Below, piece after piece: positions 25,888 through 33,562 of a stretch of DNA of 64,000 nt. The notes beneath the pieces were generated by a model. The model was not told where the DNA came from and did not search any database. It saw nothing but the letters and a program-made list of their open reading frames with translations. The DNA comes from CAYQQQ01 sp964420125 (lineage in GTDB: Bacteria > Actinomycetota > Acidimicrobiia > Acidimicrobiales > Microtrichaceae), in assembly GCA_964420125.1 (NCBI GenBank), contig CAYQQQ010000018.1, forward strand, positions 22,113-86,112. The letters run 5' to 3'. Each line of letters opens with the position of its first letter. The first letter of the stretch is position 1. A program made the translations under genes and the position numbers.

Positions 25888-27819
25888 ATGGCTGGTGAAG
25901 ACCTGCGCGTCCTCGGCAATCGCTACGAGATCCATCGCCGCCTCGCCCGCGGGGGGATGGCGCAGGTCTACCTCGCTCGGGACCGGATGCTCGATCGTCC
26001 CGTCGCCGTGAAGGAGCTGGTCGCCGAGTTCGCCACCGATCCGTCGTTCGTGGAGCGCTTCCGCCGCGAGGCCCAGGCCGCGGCCAACCTCGCCCACCCG
26101 AACATCGTCGGGGTGTACGACTGGGGTACTCAGGACGGCACGTACTTCATCGTGATGGAGTACGTCGACGGCCCGTCGCTGTCGCAGGTGATCCGCCGCG
26201 ACGGCCCCCTGCACCCCCATCGCTCCGCAGAGCTCACCGCCGAGGTGGCGGCCGCCCTCGGCTTCGCCCACTCCCGAGGGGTGGTGCACCGCGACGTCAA
26301 GCCCGGCAACGTGCTGCTGACCGGCAGCGGCCAGGCCAAGGTGACCGACTTCGGCATCGCCAGGGCGCTCAGCGCCCCCGACGACGACCTCACCCAGGCG
26401 GGGTCCGTCATGGGCACCGCCACCTACTTCTCCCCGGAGCAGGCCCAGGGGCTGCCGGTGGATCCTCGTTCCGATCTCTACAGCCTGGGTGTCGTCTTCT
26501 ACGAGATGGTCACCGGCCGCACGCCGTTCACGGGCGACACCCCTCTGGCCATCGCCTACAAGCACGTACAGGACCCGCCGCCTTCTCCCTCCGAGATCAT
26601 CCCCGACCTCCCGCCCGGGGTCGAGGCGATCATCATGAAGCTCCTGCGCAAGCGCCCCGAGGAGCGCTACGCCTCTGCGGAGGATCTGCGGGCGGACCTG
26701 CGGCGGTTCCTCCAGGGCGAGCCGACCAACGCCGAGCGCGAGCTCGGCGCGGTGGTCGGCGCTGCCGCGGTCGGCGCCATGGCGGCGACGACCATGCAGC
26801 CCGCCACCCAGGTCGAGCCGGCCGCGACCTCGGAACCCCTGACGGAGGAGGATCACCCGAAGTCGCGCACGGGGTGGTTCCTGGCCGGGTTGGTCGTGCT
26901 GCTGGCGGCGCTCGCCGGCGGCCTCTTCTGGTTCGCCAACGACCTGAGCTCCACAGAGATCGAGGTGCCGGACCTGGTGGGCGAGCAGCGCGAGGAGGCG
27001 GAACGCCAGCTCGAGGAGCTGGAGTTGAAGGCCGAGGTCACCGAGGAGCCCAGCGACACCGTCGAGGCAGGGCTGGTCATGTCGCAGGACCCCGAGAAGG
27101 GCGCCTCGGTGAAGAAGGACTCGACGGTCGAGCTGGTCGTCAGCTCGGGCCGGGCGCTGGTGACCGTCCCGGACCTGAGGGGCATGACCCAGGCGGAGGC
27201 CGAGCAGACCCTCACCGCCGCCAAGCTGACCTTCACCCTCCAGTCACTGGAGAACCCCGACAACGATCCCGGCACGGTGCTCGGCCAGGATCCCGCCGCC
27301 GGCACCGAGGTGGCAGAGCAGACCTCGGTCAAGATCGTGGTCTCGAAGGGTCCGGGCGAGGAGATCGTGCCCGACGTGGCCGGGCAGAGCCTCAGCTCCG
27401 CCCAGGCCGAGCTGCAGGCGTTGGGCTTCCGCATCGGCGGCCCCGAGGAGCAGCCGAGTGCGACGGTGCCCGCCGGCCAGGTGATCGGCACCGATCCTGC
27501 TGCCGGCACCTCCCTGGAGAAGGGTGACCGGGTGACGGTCATCGTCTCCAGCGGTGCCGAGCAGGTCTCGGTGCCCGACGTGCGCAACCAGGCAGAGTCC
27601 AGCGCCACCCAGACCCTGCAGAACCGAGGGTTCGAGGTGAAGGTGGTGACCAAGTCCGTCCCCTCGGGCGATCCGTCGATCGGACGGGTGATCTCCCAGG
27701 ATCCCGCCGGCGGCACTGCAGCGGACGAGGGCTCCACGGTGACCATCACGGTGGGCGTGGCTGCGGCGACGACCACCACCTCCACTTCGACCAGCACCAC
27801 CTCCACCACGTCGCCCTGA
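25888..27819 (+). CDS. pknB: PknB, PASTA-domain Ser/Thr protein kinase
   Basis: 643 aa. Kinase domain (about 12-275): Gly loop LARGGMAQVYLARD, Lys42, HRDVKPGN with catalytic Asp136, DFG Asp154, GTATYFSPEQ. Then a juxtamembrane region, one membrane helix (about 327-350), four PASTA domains (about 355-625) and a Thr/Ser-rich tail. The PASTA part senses peptidoglycan fragments; the kinase controls cell-wall synthesis and is reversed by PstP. In contrast to mycobacteria no pknA gene lies next to it. The next two genes encode additional PASTA proteins, so this looks like an expanded muropeptide-sensing unit. Confidence 0.96.
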   Translation: MAGEDLRVLGNRYEIHRRLARGGMAQVYLARDRMLDRPVAVKELVAEFATDPSFVERFRREAQAAANLAHPNIVGVYDWGTQDGTYFIVMEYVDGPSLSQVIRRDGPLHPHRSAELTAEVAAALGFAHSRGVVHRDVKPGNVLLTGSGQAKVTDFGIARALSAPDDDLTQAGSVMGTATYFSPEQAQGLPVDPRSDLYSLGVVFYEMVTGRTPFTGDTPLAIAYKHVQDPPPSPSEIIPDLPPGVEAIIMKLLRKRPEERYASAEDLRADLRRFLQGEPTNAERELGAVVGAAAVGAMAATTMQPATQVEPAATSEPLTEEDHPKSRTGWFLAGLVVLLAALAGGLFWFANDLSSTEIEVPDLVGEQREEAERQLEELELKAEVTEEPSDTVEAGLVMSQDPEKGASVKKDSTVELVVSSGRALVTVPDLRGMTQAEAEQTLTAAKLTFTLQSLENPDNDPGTVLGQDPAAGTEVAEQTSVKIVVSKGPGEEIVPDVAGQSLSSAQAELQALGFRIGGPEEQPSATVPAGQVIGTDPAAGTSLEKGDRVTVIVSSGAEQVSVPDVRNQAESSATQTLQNRGFEVKVVTKSVPSGDPSIGRVISQDPAGGTAADEGSTVTITVGVAAATTTTSTSTSTTSTTSP

Positions 27820-27820
27820 C

Positions 27821-28738
27821 ATGTCCTGGGCACGCGGAGCCGTGGCGGTCGCCGTCGCCATCGCCGTGACCGCCGCCGGGGTCCTGCTGCTGGGCTACTC
27901 GCCGACGCTCGATCCGTGGGACGCGGTCCGGGGCCGGGGGGCCATGGTCGAGGTGCCCGACCTCGCGGAGTTGGCCCGACCCCGGGCGGTGGCCGACGTG
28001 GAGTCCGCCGGGCTGGTGGCCGACGTGGACACCGCGTTCAGCCTCAGCGCCCCGCGGGGAGCCGTGATCGACCAGGAGCCGGCACCCGGTGAGCGGGTGC
28101 GAGAAGGCTCGAAGGTGAGGGTGGTCGTCAGCCGGGGCGTGTTGAGGGTGGAGATGCCCGACGCCGTGGGCCGTCCGCTGTCGGAGGTGGTCGGCCCGCT
28201 CGACGAGGCCGGCGTGGACTACTCCGTGGAGGAGGTGGCCAGCGAGGGGGTGCCCGCCGGTGTGGTGATCGAGCAGTCGCCGGTCGCTGGACGTCGGGTG
28301 ACCGCCACCGACGACGTGCGCTTCACGGTGTCGCGTGGGCCGGAGCCGCGTCCGGTGCCCCTGGTGGCGGGCATCTCCGCCGAAGGGGCTGCCTGGGCGC
28401 TCGGTCGTTCGGGGTTCCTCGTGGGGGAGGTGCGCGAGCAGGACGATCCCGATCGTCCCACCGGGTCGGTCATCACCACCGAGCCGGCTCCGGGGACGGT
28501 CACCCCTCGGGACACCCCGGTCGTGCTGGTCGTGTCCGCCGGGCCTCCGCCGGTGACCCTGCCGCAGCTCGTGGGTGCAGAGTCCGCCGAAGCGGAGCGC
28601 CGTCTCGAGGACCTCGGTCTGGTGCCCGTGGTGACCGGGGGCGGTGCATCGGGGGGCGTGGTCGCCGCCATGGACCCGGCCCCGGGCACGGCGGTGCGGC
28701 CCGGGAAGCTGGTCGAGCTCCGGGTGAGCGGGTCATGA
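27821..28738 (+). CDS. Membrane-anchored PASTA-only protein (four PASTA domains)
   Basis: 305 aa. A short N-terminus and one membrane helix (about 5-27) followed directly by four PASTA domains with the usual VP..G....A...L pattern (MVEVPDLAEL, VEMPDAVGRPL, VPLVAGISAEG, TLPQLVGAESAE). No kinase or enzymatic domain. It starts 1 bp after pknB and overlaps the next gene by 4 bp (ATGA), so it belongs to the same transcript. Possibly a decoy or co-sensor that binds muropeptides or lipid II with PknB; function inferred only from domains and context. Confidence 0.85.
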   Translation: MSWARGAVAVAVAIAVTAAGVLLLGYSPTLDPWDAVRGRGAMVEVPDLAELARPRAVADVESAGLVADVDTAFSLSAPRGAVIDQEPAPGERVREGSKVRVVVSRGVLRVEMPDAVGRPLSEVVGPLDEAGVDYSVEEVASEGVPAGVVIEQSPVAGRRVTATDDVRFTVSRGPEPRPVPLVAGISAEGAAWALGRSGFLVGEVREQDDPDRPTGSVITTEPAPGTVTPRDTPVVLVVSAGPPPVTLPQLVGAESAEAERRLEDLGLVPVVTGGGASGGVVAAMDPAPGTAVRPGKLVELRVSGS

Positions 28739-29841
28739 GCTCCAGGGGTCCCGAGGGAGCCGACGAGCCGGTGCACCCGCGTCCACCCGGTGATCGGATC
28801 ACCGAGATCGGAGACTACGAGCGCATCGACCCTCGCCCCCACCCCTGGGCGGCGGGCGTCGGCCTCGTGATGCTGATCTCCGTCTACGTGCTCGCTGCCG
28901 TGGGCCTCGGCGTGGTCGTGCGGGATTCCGACCGTCGGGTCGACATCCCCGATGTGGAGGTGCCCGGCATCACGGGCCTCTCCGAGGACGGTGCCCGCGA
29001 GCGTCTCGAGGAGGTGGGTCTGATCATGGTGGTGGAGGAGGCCTCCAACGAGGTCGTGCCCGCGGGCGCCGTGTACGACCAGGAGCCCTTGCCGGGAGCG
29101 AAGGTCGAGCTGGGGTCACCGGTGACCGGTCTCGTGTCCACGGGCCCTGCCGGCACGGTCGTCCCCGACACGGTCGGTCAGCAGGCCACCGAGGCCACGG
29201 CGTTGCTGCGCACCCTCGGGTTGTCCGCCCGGGAGGTGCCGGTCTACGACGAGCTGGTCCGCCCGGGTGAGGTCCTCTACAGCTCGCCTGCGACGGGAGA
29301 GCGGGTGGTTCCCGGGGGCACGGTGGAGCTGGCCGTGTCCAACGGACCGGCTCCCCGCACCGTTCCACCCATCGTCGACGCGTCCGGGCAGCCTCGAACC
29401 GCGCTGGAGGTGCTCGCGGAGCTGGGCAGGCTCGGGTTGCGCCCCTCCTCCGTCGACCGCACGACCGACCCCGGCAAGGAGGTGGGCTCGGTGGTGTCGA
29501 TCGACCCGCCCGCCGGTGCGCAGGTCCAGAGGGGCACCGAGGTGGCGATGGTCGTGGTGGTCGAGGAGGACGGCTCGGTCACGGTGCCGTGGGTGGAGGG
29601 GCTGCAGGAGGCGACCGCCGTGTCGGCCATGGAGGAGGCGGGAGTCGTGGCGACGTTGCGTCGGGTGGATCTCCCGGTGGGTGACCCTGCGTCGGGTCGG
29701 GTGGTCCGCCAGGGGGTTCCCGGTGGGTCGGCGGTGCCCTCCGGTCAGCCGGTGGAGGTGGTCGTGGGGATCGCGCTCCCGCCCCCGACGACGACCACGA
29801 CGGTGCCCACCAGCTCGACCACCACCACGGCGCCCCGCTGA
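28735..29841 (+). CDS. Second membrane-anchored PASTA-only protein with Thr-rich tail
   Basis: 368 aa. About 42 hydrophilic cytoplasmic residues, one membrane helix (about 43-62), then four PASTA domains (PGITGLSEDG, VPDTVGQQATE, VPPIVDASG, TVPWVEGLQEA), the third more divergent, and a Thr-rich C-terminal tail (PTTTTTVPTSSTTTT) like the tails of PstP and PknB. The longer cytoplasmic part distinguishes it from its neighbour. Overlaps the previous gene by 4 bp. Only 10 bp separate its stop from the convergent pabA. Role as for the preceding gene: inferred. Confidence 0.85.
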   Translation: MSSRGPEGADEPVHPRPPGDRITEIGDYERIDPRPHPWAAGVGLVMLISVYVLAAVGLGVVVRDSDRRVDIPDVEVPGITGLSEDGARERLEEVGLIMVVEEASNEVVPAGAVYDQEPLPGAKVELGSPVTGLVSTGPAGTVVPDTVGQQATEATALLRTLGLSAREVPVYDELVRPGEVLYSSPATGERVVPGGTVELAVSNGPAPRTVPPIVDASGQPRTALEVLAELGRLGLRPSSVDRTTDPGKEVGSVVSIDPPAGAQVQRGTEVAMVVVVEEDGSVTVPWVEGLQEATAVSAMEEAGVVATLRRVDLPVGDPASGRVVRQGVPGGSAVPSGQPVEVVVGIALPPPTTTTTVPTSSTTTTAPR

Positions 29842-29851
29842 TCGGCGCAGG

Positions 29852-30478
29852 TCAGCTTCCCCGGCAGCCTCGAAGGAAGTTGTCGAGCATCTGGTGTCCC
29901 GCCACCGTCAGCACGCTCTCGGGGTGGAACTGCACTCCCTCGATCGGCAGCTCGCGGTGGCGCAGTCCCATGACGAGGCCGTCGTCGGTCTCGGCGCTGA
30001 TCTCGAGCACCTCGGGCACCGACGCTCGCTCCACGATCAGGGAGTGGTACCTCGTGGCCTCCAGCGGGTTCGGGAGGCCGTCGAACACGCCTCGACCGTC
30101 GTGGTGGACGAGCGACGTCTTGCCGTGGACCACCTCGGGTGCCCGCACGACCCGACCGCCGAAGACCTCGCCGATGCACTGCTGGCCGAGGCACACCCCG
30201 AACACGGGGACGCGGGGTCCCCAGCGGAGGATCAGCTCGTTGGACAGCCCGGCGTCCCGGGGCCTTCCGGGTCCGGGGCTGATGAGGATCCCGTCGGGGT
30301 CGAGGCGCTCGACGTCGTCGAGCCCGACGGCGTCGTGGCGGTGGACGATCGACTCCGCTCCCAGCTCACCCAGGTACTGCACGAGGTTGTAGACGAAGGA
30401 GTCGTAGTTGTCGATGACCAGGATCCGGCCCCGTCGACCGGGCGGGTCCTCGGCGAGGGACGCAGCGAGCTCTGACAC
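29852..30478 (-). CDS. pabA: Anthranilate/aminodeoxychorismate synthase glutaminase subunit
   Basis: 208-aa class I glutamine amidotransferase. NYDSFVYNLVQ, SPGPGRP, nucleophile Cys96 in GVCLGQQ, and His185/Glu187 in FHPES form the Cys-His-Glu triad. Provides ammonia to TrpE or PabB; the two cannot be separated by sequence alone. This gene lies between crgA and pknB in many actinobacteria (annotated trpG or pabA). Start is GTG 30478; a TACGCT box lies 8 nt before it on the minus strand. Divergent from crgA. Confidence 0.93.
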   Translation of the reverse strand: MSELAASLAEDPPGRRGRILVIDNYDSFVYNLVQYLGELGAESIVHRHDAVGLDDVERLDPDGILISPGPGRPRDAGLSNELILRWGPRVPVFGVCLGQQCIGEVFGGRVVRAPEVVHGKTSLVHHDGRGVFDGLPNPLEATRYHSLIVERASVPEVLEISAETDDGLVMGLRHRELPIEGVQFHPESVLTVAGHQMLDNFLRGCRGS

Positions 30479-30486
30479 TGGCGGTC

Positions 30487-30492
30487 AGCGTA
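30487..30492 (-). promoter_or_regulatory. -10 box of pabA
   Basis: TACGCT on the minus strand, 8 nt before the GTG at 30478; fits a leaderless transcript. Confidence 0.4.
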
Positions 30493-30522
30493 CGAGGTGT
30501 GCCGGGCATCGGGCACCTCCGT

Positions 30523-30528
30523 TACTGT
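30523..30528 (+). promoter_or_regulatory. -10 box of crgA
   Basis: TACTGT, 6 nt before the ATG at 30535, with the same flanking bases (GTTACTGTTGG) as the pknB -10. Confidence 0.5.
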
Positions 30529-30534
30529 TGGACG

Positions 30535-31080
30535 ATGCCCGAGAGCACTGCGAGCTCCCCCGAGGACGACGCCTCCTCCGATCCCGGCGCCGAGGCGCCC
30601 GCACCCGCCGCCGACGACGACGACGACGGAGGTACGCAGGACGAGGCCGTCGCCGACGAGGCGCTCACCGACGAGGCAGTGCCCGACGAGGTCGCCGACC
30701 GTCGGTCGACGTCCTCCGGCGCGCCCGCTGCCCGTGGTGGTGATCCCCGCAGGGACCGGGGCGGGGCTGCGACCACCTCCGGCAAGTCGCTCCCTCCTGC
30801 AGCGAAGCGCAAGGTGGCCGTGGCCCAGAGGTCAGCAGCGGACGGCGGAGCGTCGGCCAGCCGCCGCTACACCGCGCCGACGACGGTGGCGAAGAAGGGG
30901 CCCAGCCCGCGTTGGGTCCCGGTGCTGATGTTCGTGTTCTGGATCGCCGGGCTCCTGATGATCATCCTCAACTACATGGGCGTGCTGCCCGGCTCCGCGG
31001 ACGGTGGCAACGGCTGGTACCTGGTCGGTGGCCTGGGATCCATCCTCGCCGGCATCATCACCGCCACGCAGTACCGCTGA
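30535..31080 (+). CDS. crgA: CrgA, cell division protein with acidic N-terminal extension
   Basis: 181 aa. The C-terminal part (about 105-181) is CrgA: basic cytoplasmic segment then two membrane helices (about 127-147 and 159-177; WVPVLMFVFWIAGLLMIIL, GWYLVGGLGSILAGIITATQYR). CrgA coordinates FtsZ, FtsQ and PBPs at septation in actinobacteria. An N-terminal extension of about 90 residues, very acidic (EDDASSDP, DDDDDGGTQDEA) then basic, is unusual since mycobacterial CrgA is about 93 aa. The ATG is chosen from the -10 box 6 nt upstream. Confidence 0.9.
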   Translation: MPESTASSPEDDASSDPGAEAPAPAADDDDDGGTQDEAVADEALTDEAVPDEVADRRSTSSGAPAARGGDPRRDRGGAATTSGKSLPPAAKRKVAVAQRSAADGGASASRRYTAPTTVAKKGPSPRWVPVLMFVFWIAGLLMIILNYMGVLPGSADGGNGWYLVGGLGSILAGIITATQYR

Positions 31081-31484
31081 CCCTCGACGGCGTCGACGGT
31101 CCGACAGAGTGGGATCAGCTGCCCGCTCGAGTTGTCCACAGCCTGTGGATGGCTGGCACGTCGCATGCCCCCATCGGCCGTGTCAGGCGCGCGACGGACT
31201 CGGTCCGCGCGTGGCATCGGACAGGATGCGCGAATACCACGCGTAGTAGTGGGAACGTGACGGGGAGCGGCGGTACATGTCGGTTGAGTGAACGGACGTG
31301 TACGTCAGGTGACTACACCCAGAGTTCTCCACAGGCTGTGGAGAAGACCACACTCGGTGGGATATGGAGTGCGATCCTGCCCTCGGGATGTGGAATTCGC
31401 ACGGAGAGTGAAGATCGTCACAGTGCAGGCCCACTCCCAGGATGCAAGGGGGGCAAGGCGGCGCACGGCTACCGTGGTCGTTCG
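31081..31484. other. Intergenic region with paired DnaA-box-like palindromes (possible origin)
   Basis: About 400 bp without a convincing gene. It contains TTGTCCACA at 31132-31140 (actinobacterial DnaA-box consensus) followed by an inverted copy, so that 31135-31149 reads TCCACAG-C-CTGTGGA. At 31325-31345 is a perfect 21-bp palindrome, TTCTCCACAG, a central G, then the reverse complement. A fifth TGTGGA is at 31389-31394. The region is less GC-rich than its surroundings in places. Cluster synteny (fhaA to crgA) lies close to oriC in mycobacteria. dnaA/dnaN are not in the window, so origin function is unproven; an auxiliary DnaA-titrating site is an alternative. Confidence 0.45.
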
Positions 31485-31541
31485 ATGCGGCGCACCTGCT
31501 CTGCCCGACCTGACCTCCCGGCACCCTGGGTGACGTCGTGA
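31485..31541 (+). CDS. Candidate 18-aa leader peptide
   Basis: ATG at 31485, encoding MRRTCSARPDLPAPWVTS, with its TGA (31539-31541) overlapping the GTG of the next gene (GTGA). A TACCGT box lies 9 nt before it at 31470-31475, so it could be translated leaderless and couple translation to the downstream gene. The early Cys recalls short Cys-containing actinobacterial uORFs, but this single-Cys match is weak. Confidence 0.35.
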   Translation: MRRTCSARPDLPAPWVTS

Positions 31542-31888
31542 CGGCCGCTTCCCCGTCGCGTCGGGGATGGATCGTGGTGGCGGTCTCGGCGTCGGTGCTG
31601 GCTGTGGTGCTCATCGTCCTGAGCGACATCCCCGTGGTGACGATCGTGGGGGCGCTGGTGCTCGGGTTGGTGATCCTGCGCGTGGGTTGGTTCTTCCTCC
31701 AGCAGCTCGCCACCCCTCCACCCCCTCCACCCGATCCGGGCACGCTGCGCAAGGTGAAGCTCACCTATCGCTGTGACAGCTGCGGCGCCGAGGTGCGGAT
31801 GGTCACCGCCGCGTCCGAGGACCCCGAACCGCCCCGGCACTGCATGGAGGAGATGGAGCTGACCGCCACCGCCGACGACGCGTTGTGA
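31538..31888 (+). CDS. Small membrane protein with C-terminal CxxC zinc-ribbon-like part
   Basis: 116 aa. Two membrane helices (about 9-28 and 31-54), a Pro-rich linker (TPPPPPPDPG), then a cytoplasmic zinc-ribbon-like segment YRCDSCGAEVRM ... PRHCMEEM with Cys-x2-Cys and a His-Cys pair. No family name recognised. It may be translated after a leader peptide whose stop overlaps its GTG. Convergent with a thiolase gene; a hairpin lies between them. Confidence 0.72.
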   Translation: MTAASPSRRGWIVVAVSASVLAVVLIVLSDIPVVTIVGALVLGLVILRVGWFFLQQLATPPPPPPDPGTLRKVKLTYRCDSCGAEVRMVTAASEDPEPPRHCMEEMELTATADDAL

Positions 31889-32013
31889 GCAGACGACGCG
31901 TTGAACTGCTGGCCCGGCGGGCACCCGGTTCCGTGGCGGACGCGTGTCGTCCCGGGCCCGGCCGCCAGCGGCGACCGTACCCGGGACGACGACGTTCCCT
32001 TCGCGATGAGGCT

Positions 32014-32034
32014 CTCGGCCGCGATCCGGCCGAG
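32014..32034. terminator. Hairpin between convergent genes
   Basis: CTCGGCCG-CGATC-CGGCCGAG, 8-bp stem, lying between the zinc-ribbon gene and the thiolase gene. A longer-range pair GTCGTCCCGGG/CCCGGGACGAC lies just upstream. Confidence 0.55.
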
Positions 32035-32045
32035 GGGCCAGCAGG

Positions 32046-33254
32046 TCAGCCCAGGCGCTCGATGATGGTGGCGTTGGCCATGCCGCCGCCTTCGCACATG
32101 GTCTGCAGGCCGTAGCGACCGCCGGTGCGCTCGAGCTCGTTGAGCATGGTGGCCATCAGCTTGGTGCCGGAGCACCCCAGCGGGTGGCCGAGGGCGATGG
32201 CGCCGCCGTTGGGGTTCACCCGGTCCATGTCGAAGTTGTGGGCCTTCTGCCAGGCGAGCACCACCGAGGCGAACGCCTCGTTGATCTCGACGTGGTCGAT
32301 GTCGGCGGGGGAGAGCCCGCTGCGCTCCAGAGCCTTGGCCGTGGCGGGGATGGGGCCGGTGAGCATCCGCACCGGATCCACACCGGCGAGGGCGAAGGTG
32401 TGGAAGCGCGCCCGCGGGGTGAGGCCGAGCTCCTTGGCCTTCTCGGCGCTCATGATCAGGGCGGCCGAGGCGCCGTCGGTGATCTGCGAGCTGTTGCCGG
32501 CGGTCACCTTGCCGTCCGGCAGGAAGGCGGGCTTGAGCTTGGCCAGGGTCTCGACGGTGGTGCCGGGGCGGATGCCCTCGTCACGGTTCACCATCTCGTC
32601 CAGCTCCTTGATCGCCCCGGACTCCTTGTCCTTGATCTTGGAGCGAACGGGGATGATCTCGTTGTCGAAGCGGCCCTCGTCGGCAGCCGTCTCGGCGCGT
32701 GCCTGGGACATGGCGCTGAAGGCGTCGAGGTCGTCACGGCTGAGGTCGTTCTCGTTGGCGATGATCTCGGCGGAGATCCCCTGGCCGACGAGGCCCTTCT
32801 GCCCGGGGATCAGCTCGACCTCCATGTAGCGCAGCGCCGCGGAACCGAAGGGGAAGCCGTGGTTGGCACCGATCGAGGCTCCCATGGGCACCAGGCTCAT
32901 CACCTCCACCCCGGCGGCGACGACGATGTCGTAGGCCCCGGACATCACGCCCTGGGCGCCGAAGTGGGCGGCCTGCTGGGAGGATCCGCACTGTCGGTCG
33001 ACGGTGGTGGACGGCACCGACTCGGGCCATCCGGCGGCGAGCACCGCGTTGCGGCCGACGTTGAGCGACTGCGCGCCCGCCTGCATGACGCAACCCATGA
33101 TCACGTCGTCGACCAGTTCGGGGTCGAGGTTGTTGCGCTCGGCGAGCGCCTTGAGGGTCTCGGCGGCGAGGTCCACCGGGTGCCAGCCCGACAGGGCGCC
33201 GTTGCGCCTTCCCCCTGCGGTCCGGACGATGTCGACGATCACTGCTTCGGGCAT
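32046..33254 (-). CDS. Acetyl-CoA C-acyltransferase (thiolase)
   Basis: 402 aa. Thiolase with the nucleophilic Cys89 (VDRQCGSSQQAAH), NEAFASV, GGAIALGHPLGCSGTK and the C-terminal MCEGGGMANATI block. Catalyses thiolytic cleavage or condensation of acyl-CoA in beta-oxidation; degradative versus biosynthetic type not decidable here. ATG at 33254 preceded by AGGGAG. The region upstream holds a TetR-like operator at 33344-33359, shared with a divergent acyl-CoA ligase, so the pair is probably repressed together. Confidence 0.93.
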   Translation of the reverse strand: MPEAVIVDIVRTAGGRRNGALSGWHPVDLAAETLKALAERNNLDPELVDDVIMGCVMQAGAQSLNVGRNAVLAAGWPESVPSTTVDRQCGSSQQAAHFGAQGVMSGAYDIVVAAGVEVMSLVPMGASIGANHGFPFGSAALRYMEVELIPGQKGLVGQGISAEIIANENDLSRDDLDAFSAMSQARAETAADEGRFDNEIIPVRSKIKDKESGAIKELDEMVNRDEGIRPGTTVETLAKLKPAFLPDGKVTAGNSSQITDGASAALIMSAEKAKELGLTPRARFHTFALAGVDPVRMLTGPIPATAKALERSGLSPADIDHVEINEAFASVVLAWQKAHNFDMDRVNPNGGAIALGHPLGCSGTKLMATMLNELERTGGRYGLQTMCEGGGMANATIIERLG

Positions 33255-33343
33255 GTCCCGCTCCCTTGTGTGGGCTTGTGCTTGCACTGGATGGGTCCAG
33301 GATGGGCGTCGTGCAACGTCCCCCTGCGATGACCGGCCACAAC

Positions 33344-33359
33344 TAGACCGACCGGTCAA
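33344..33359. promoter_or_regulatory. TetR-type operator between thiolase and acyl-CoA ligase
   Basis: TAGACCGACCGGTCAA: nearly palindromic TAGACC-N4-GGTCAA, resembling TetR-family operators that start TAGACC...GGTCTA. A second half-site CACCGGTCAA lies about 20 bp further right (near 33379). The rest of the 308-bp intergenic stretch holds a TACAGT -10 box at 33491-33496 (plus strand, for the ligase) and nothing else recognised. Confidence 0.5.
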
Positions 33360-33562
33360 GAGTCTGTGCCAAGGGAGCCCACCGGTCAAAGCGGGTGCTC
33401 GGCTCGATCGGACCCCTGCCTGTCGAGGAGATCGGATCGGTCCCCCCGCGCTGCGTCTGCCGTGGCAGATCCCGCAGCCGGAGGCGGCGATACAGTGACG
33501 AACACCACACCTGCAACCCGGCGTGTCGCAGCGTCGGGTACCGCCGACCGAGGGGAAGCACC

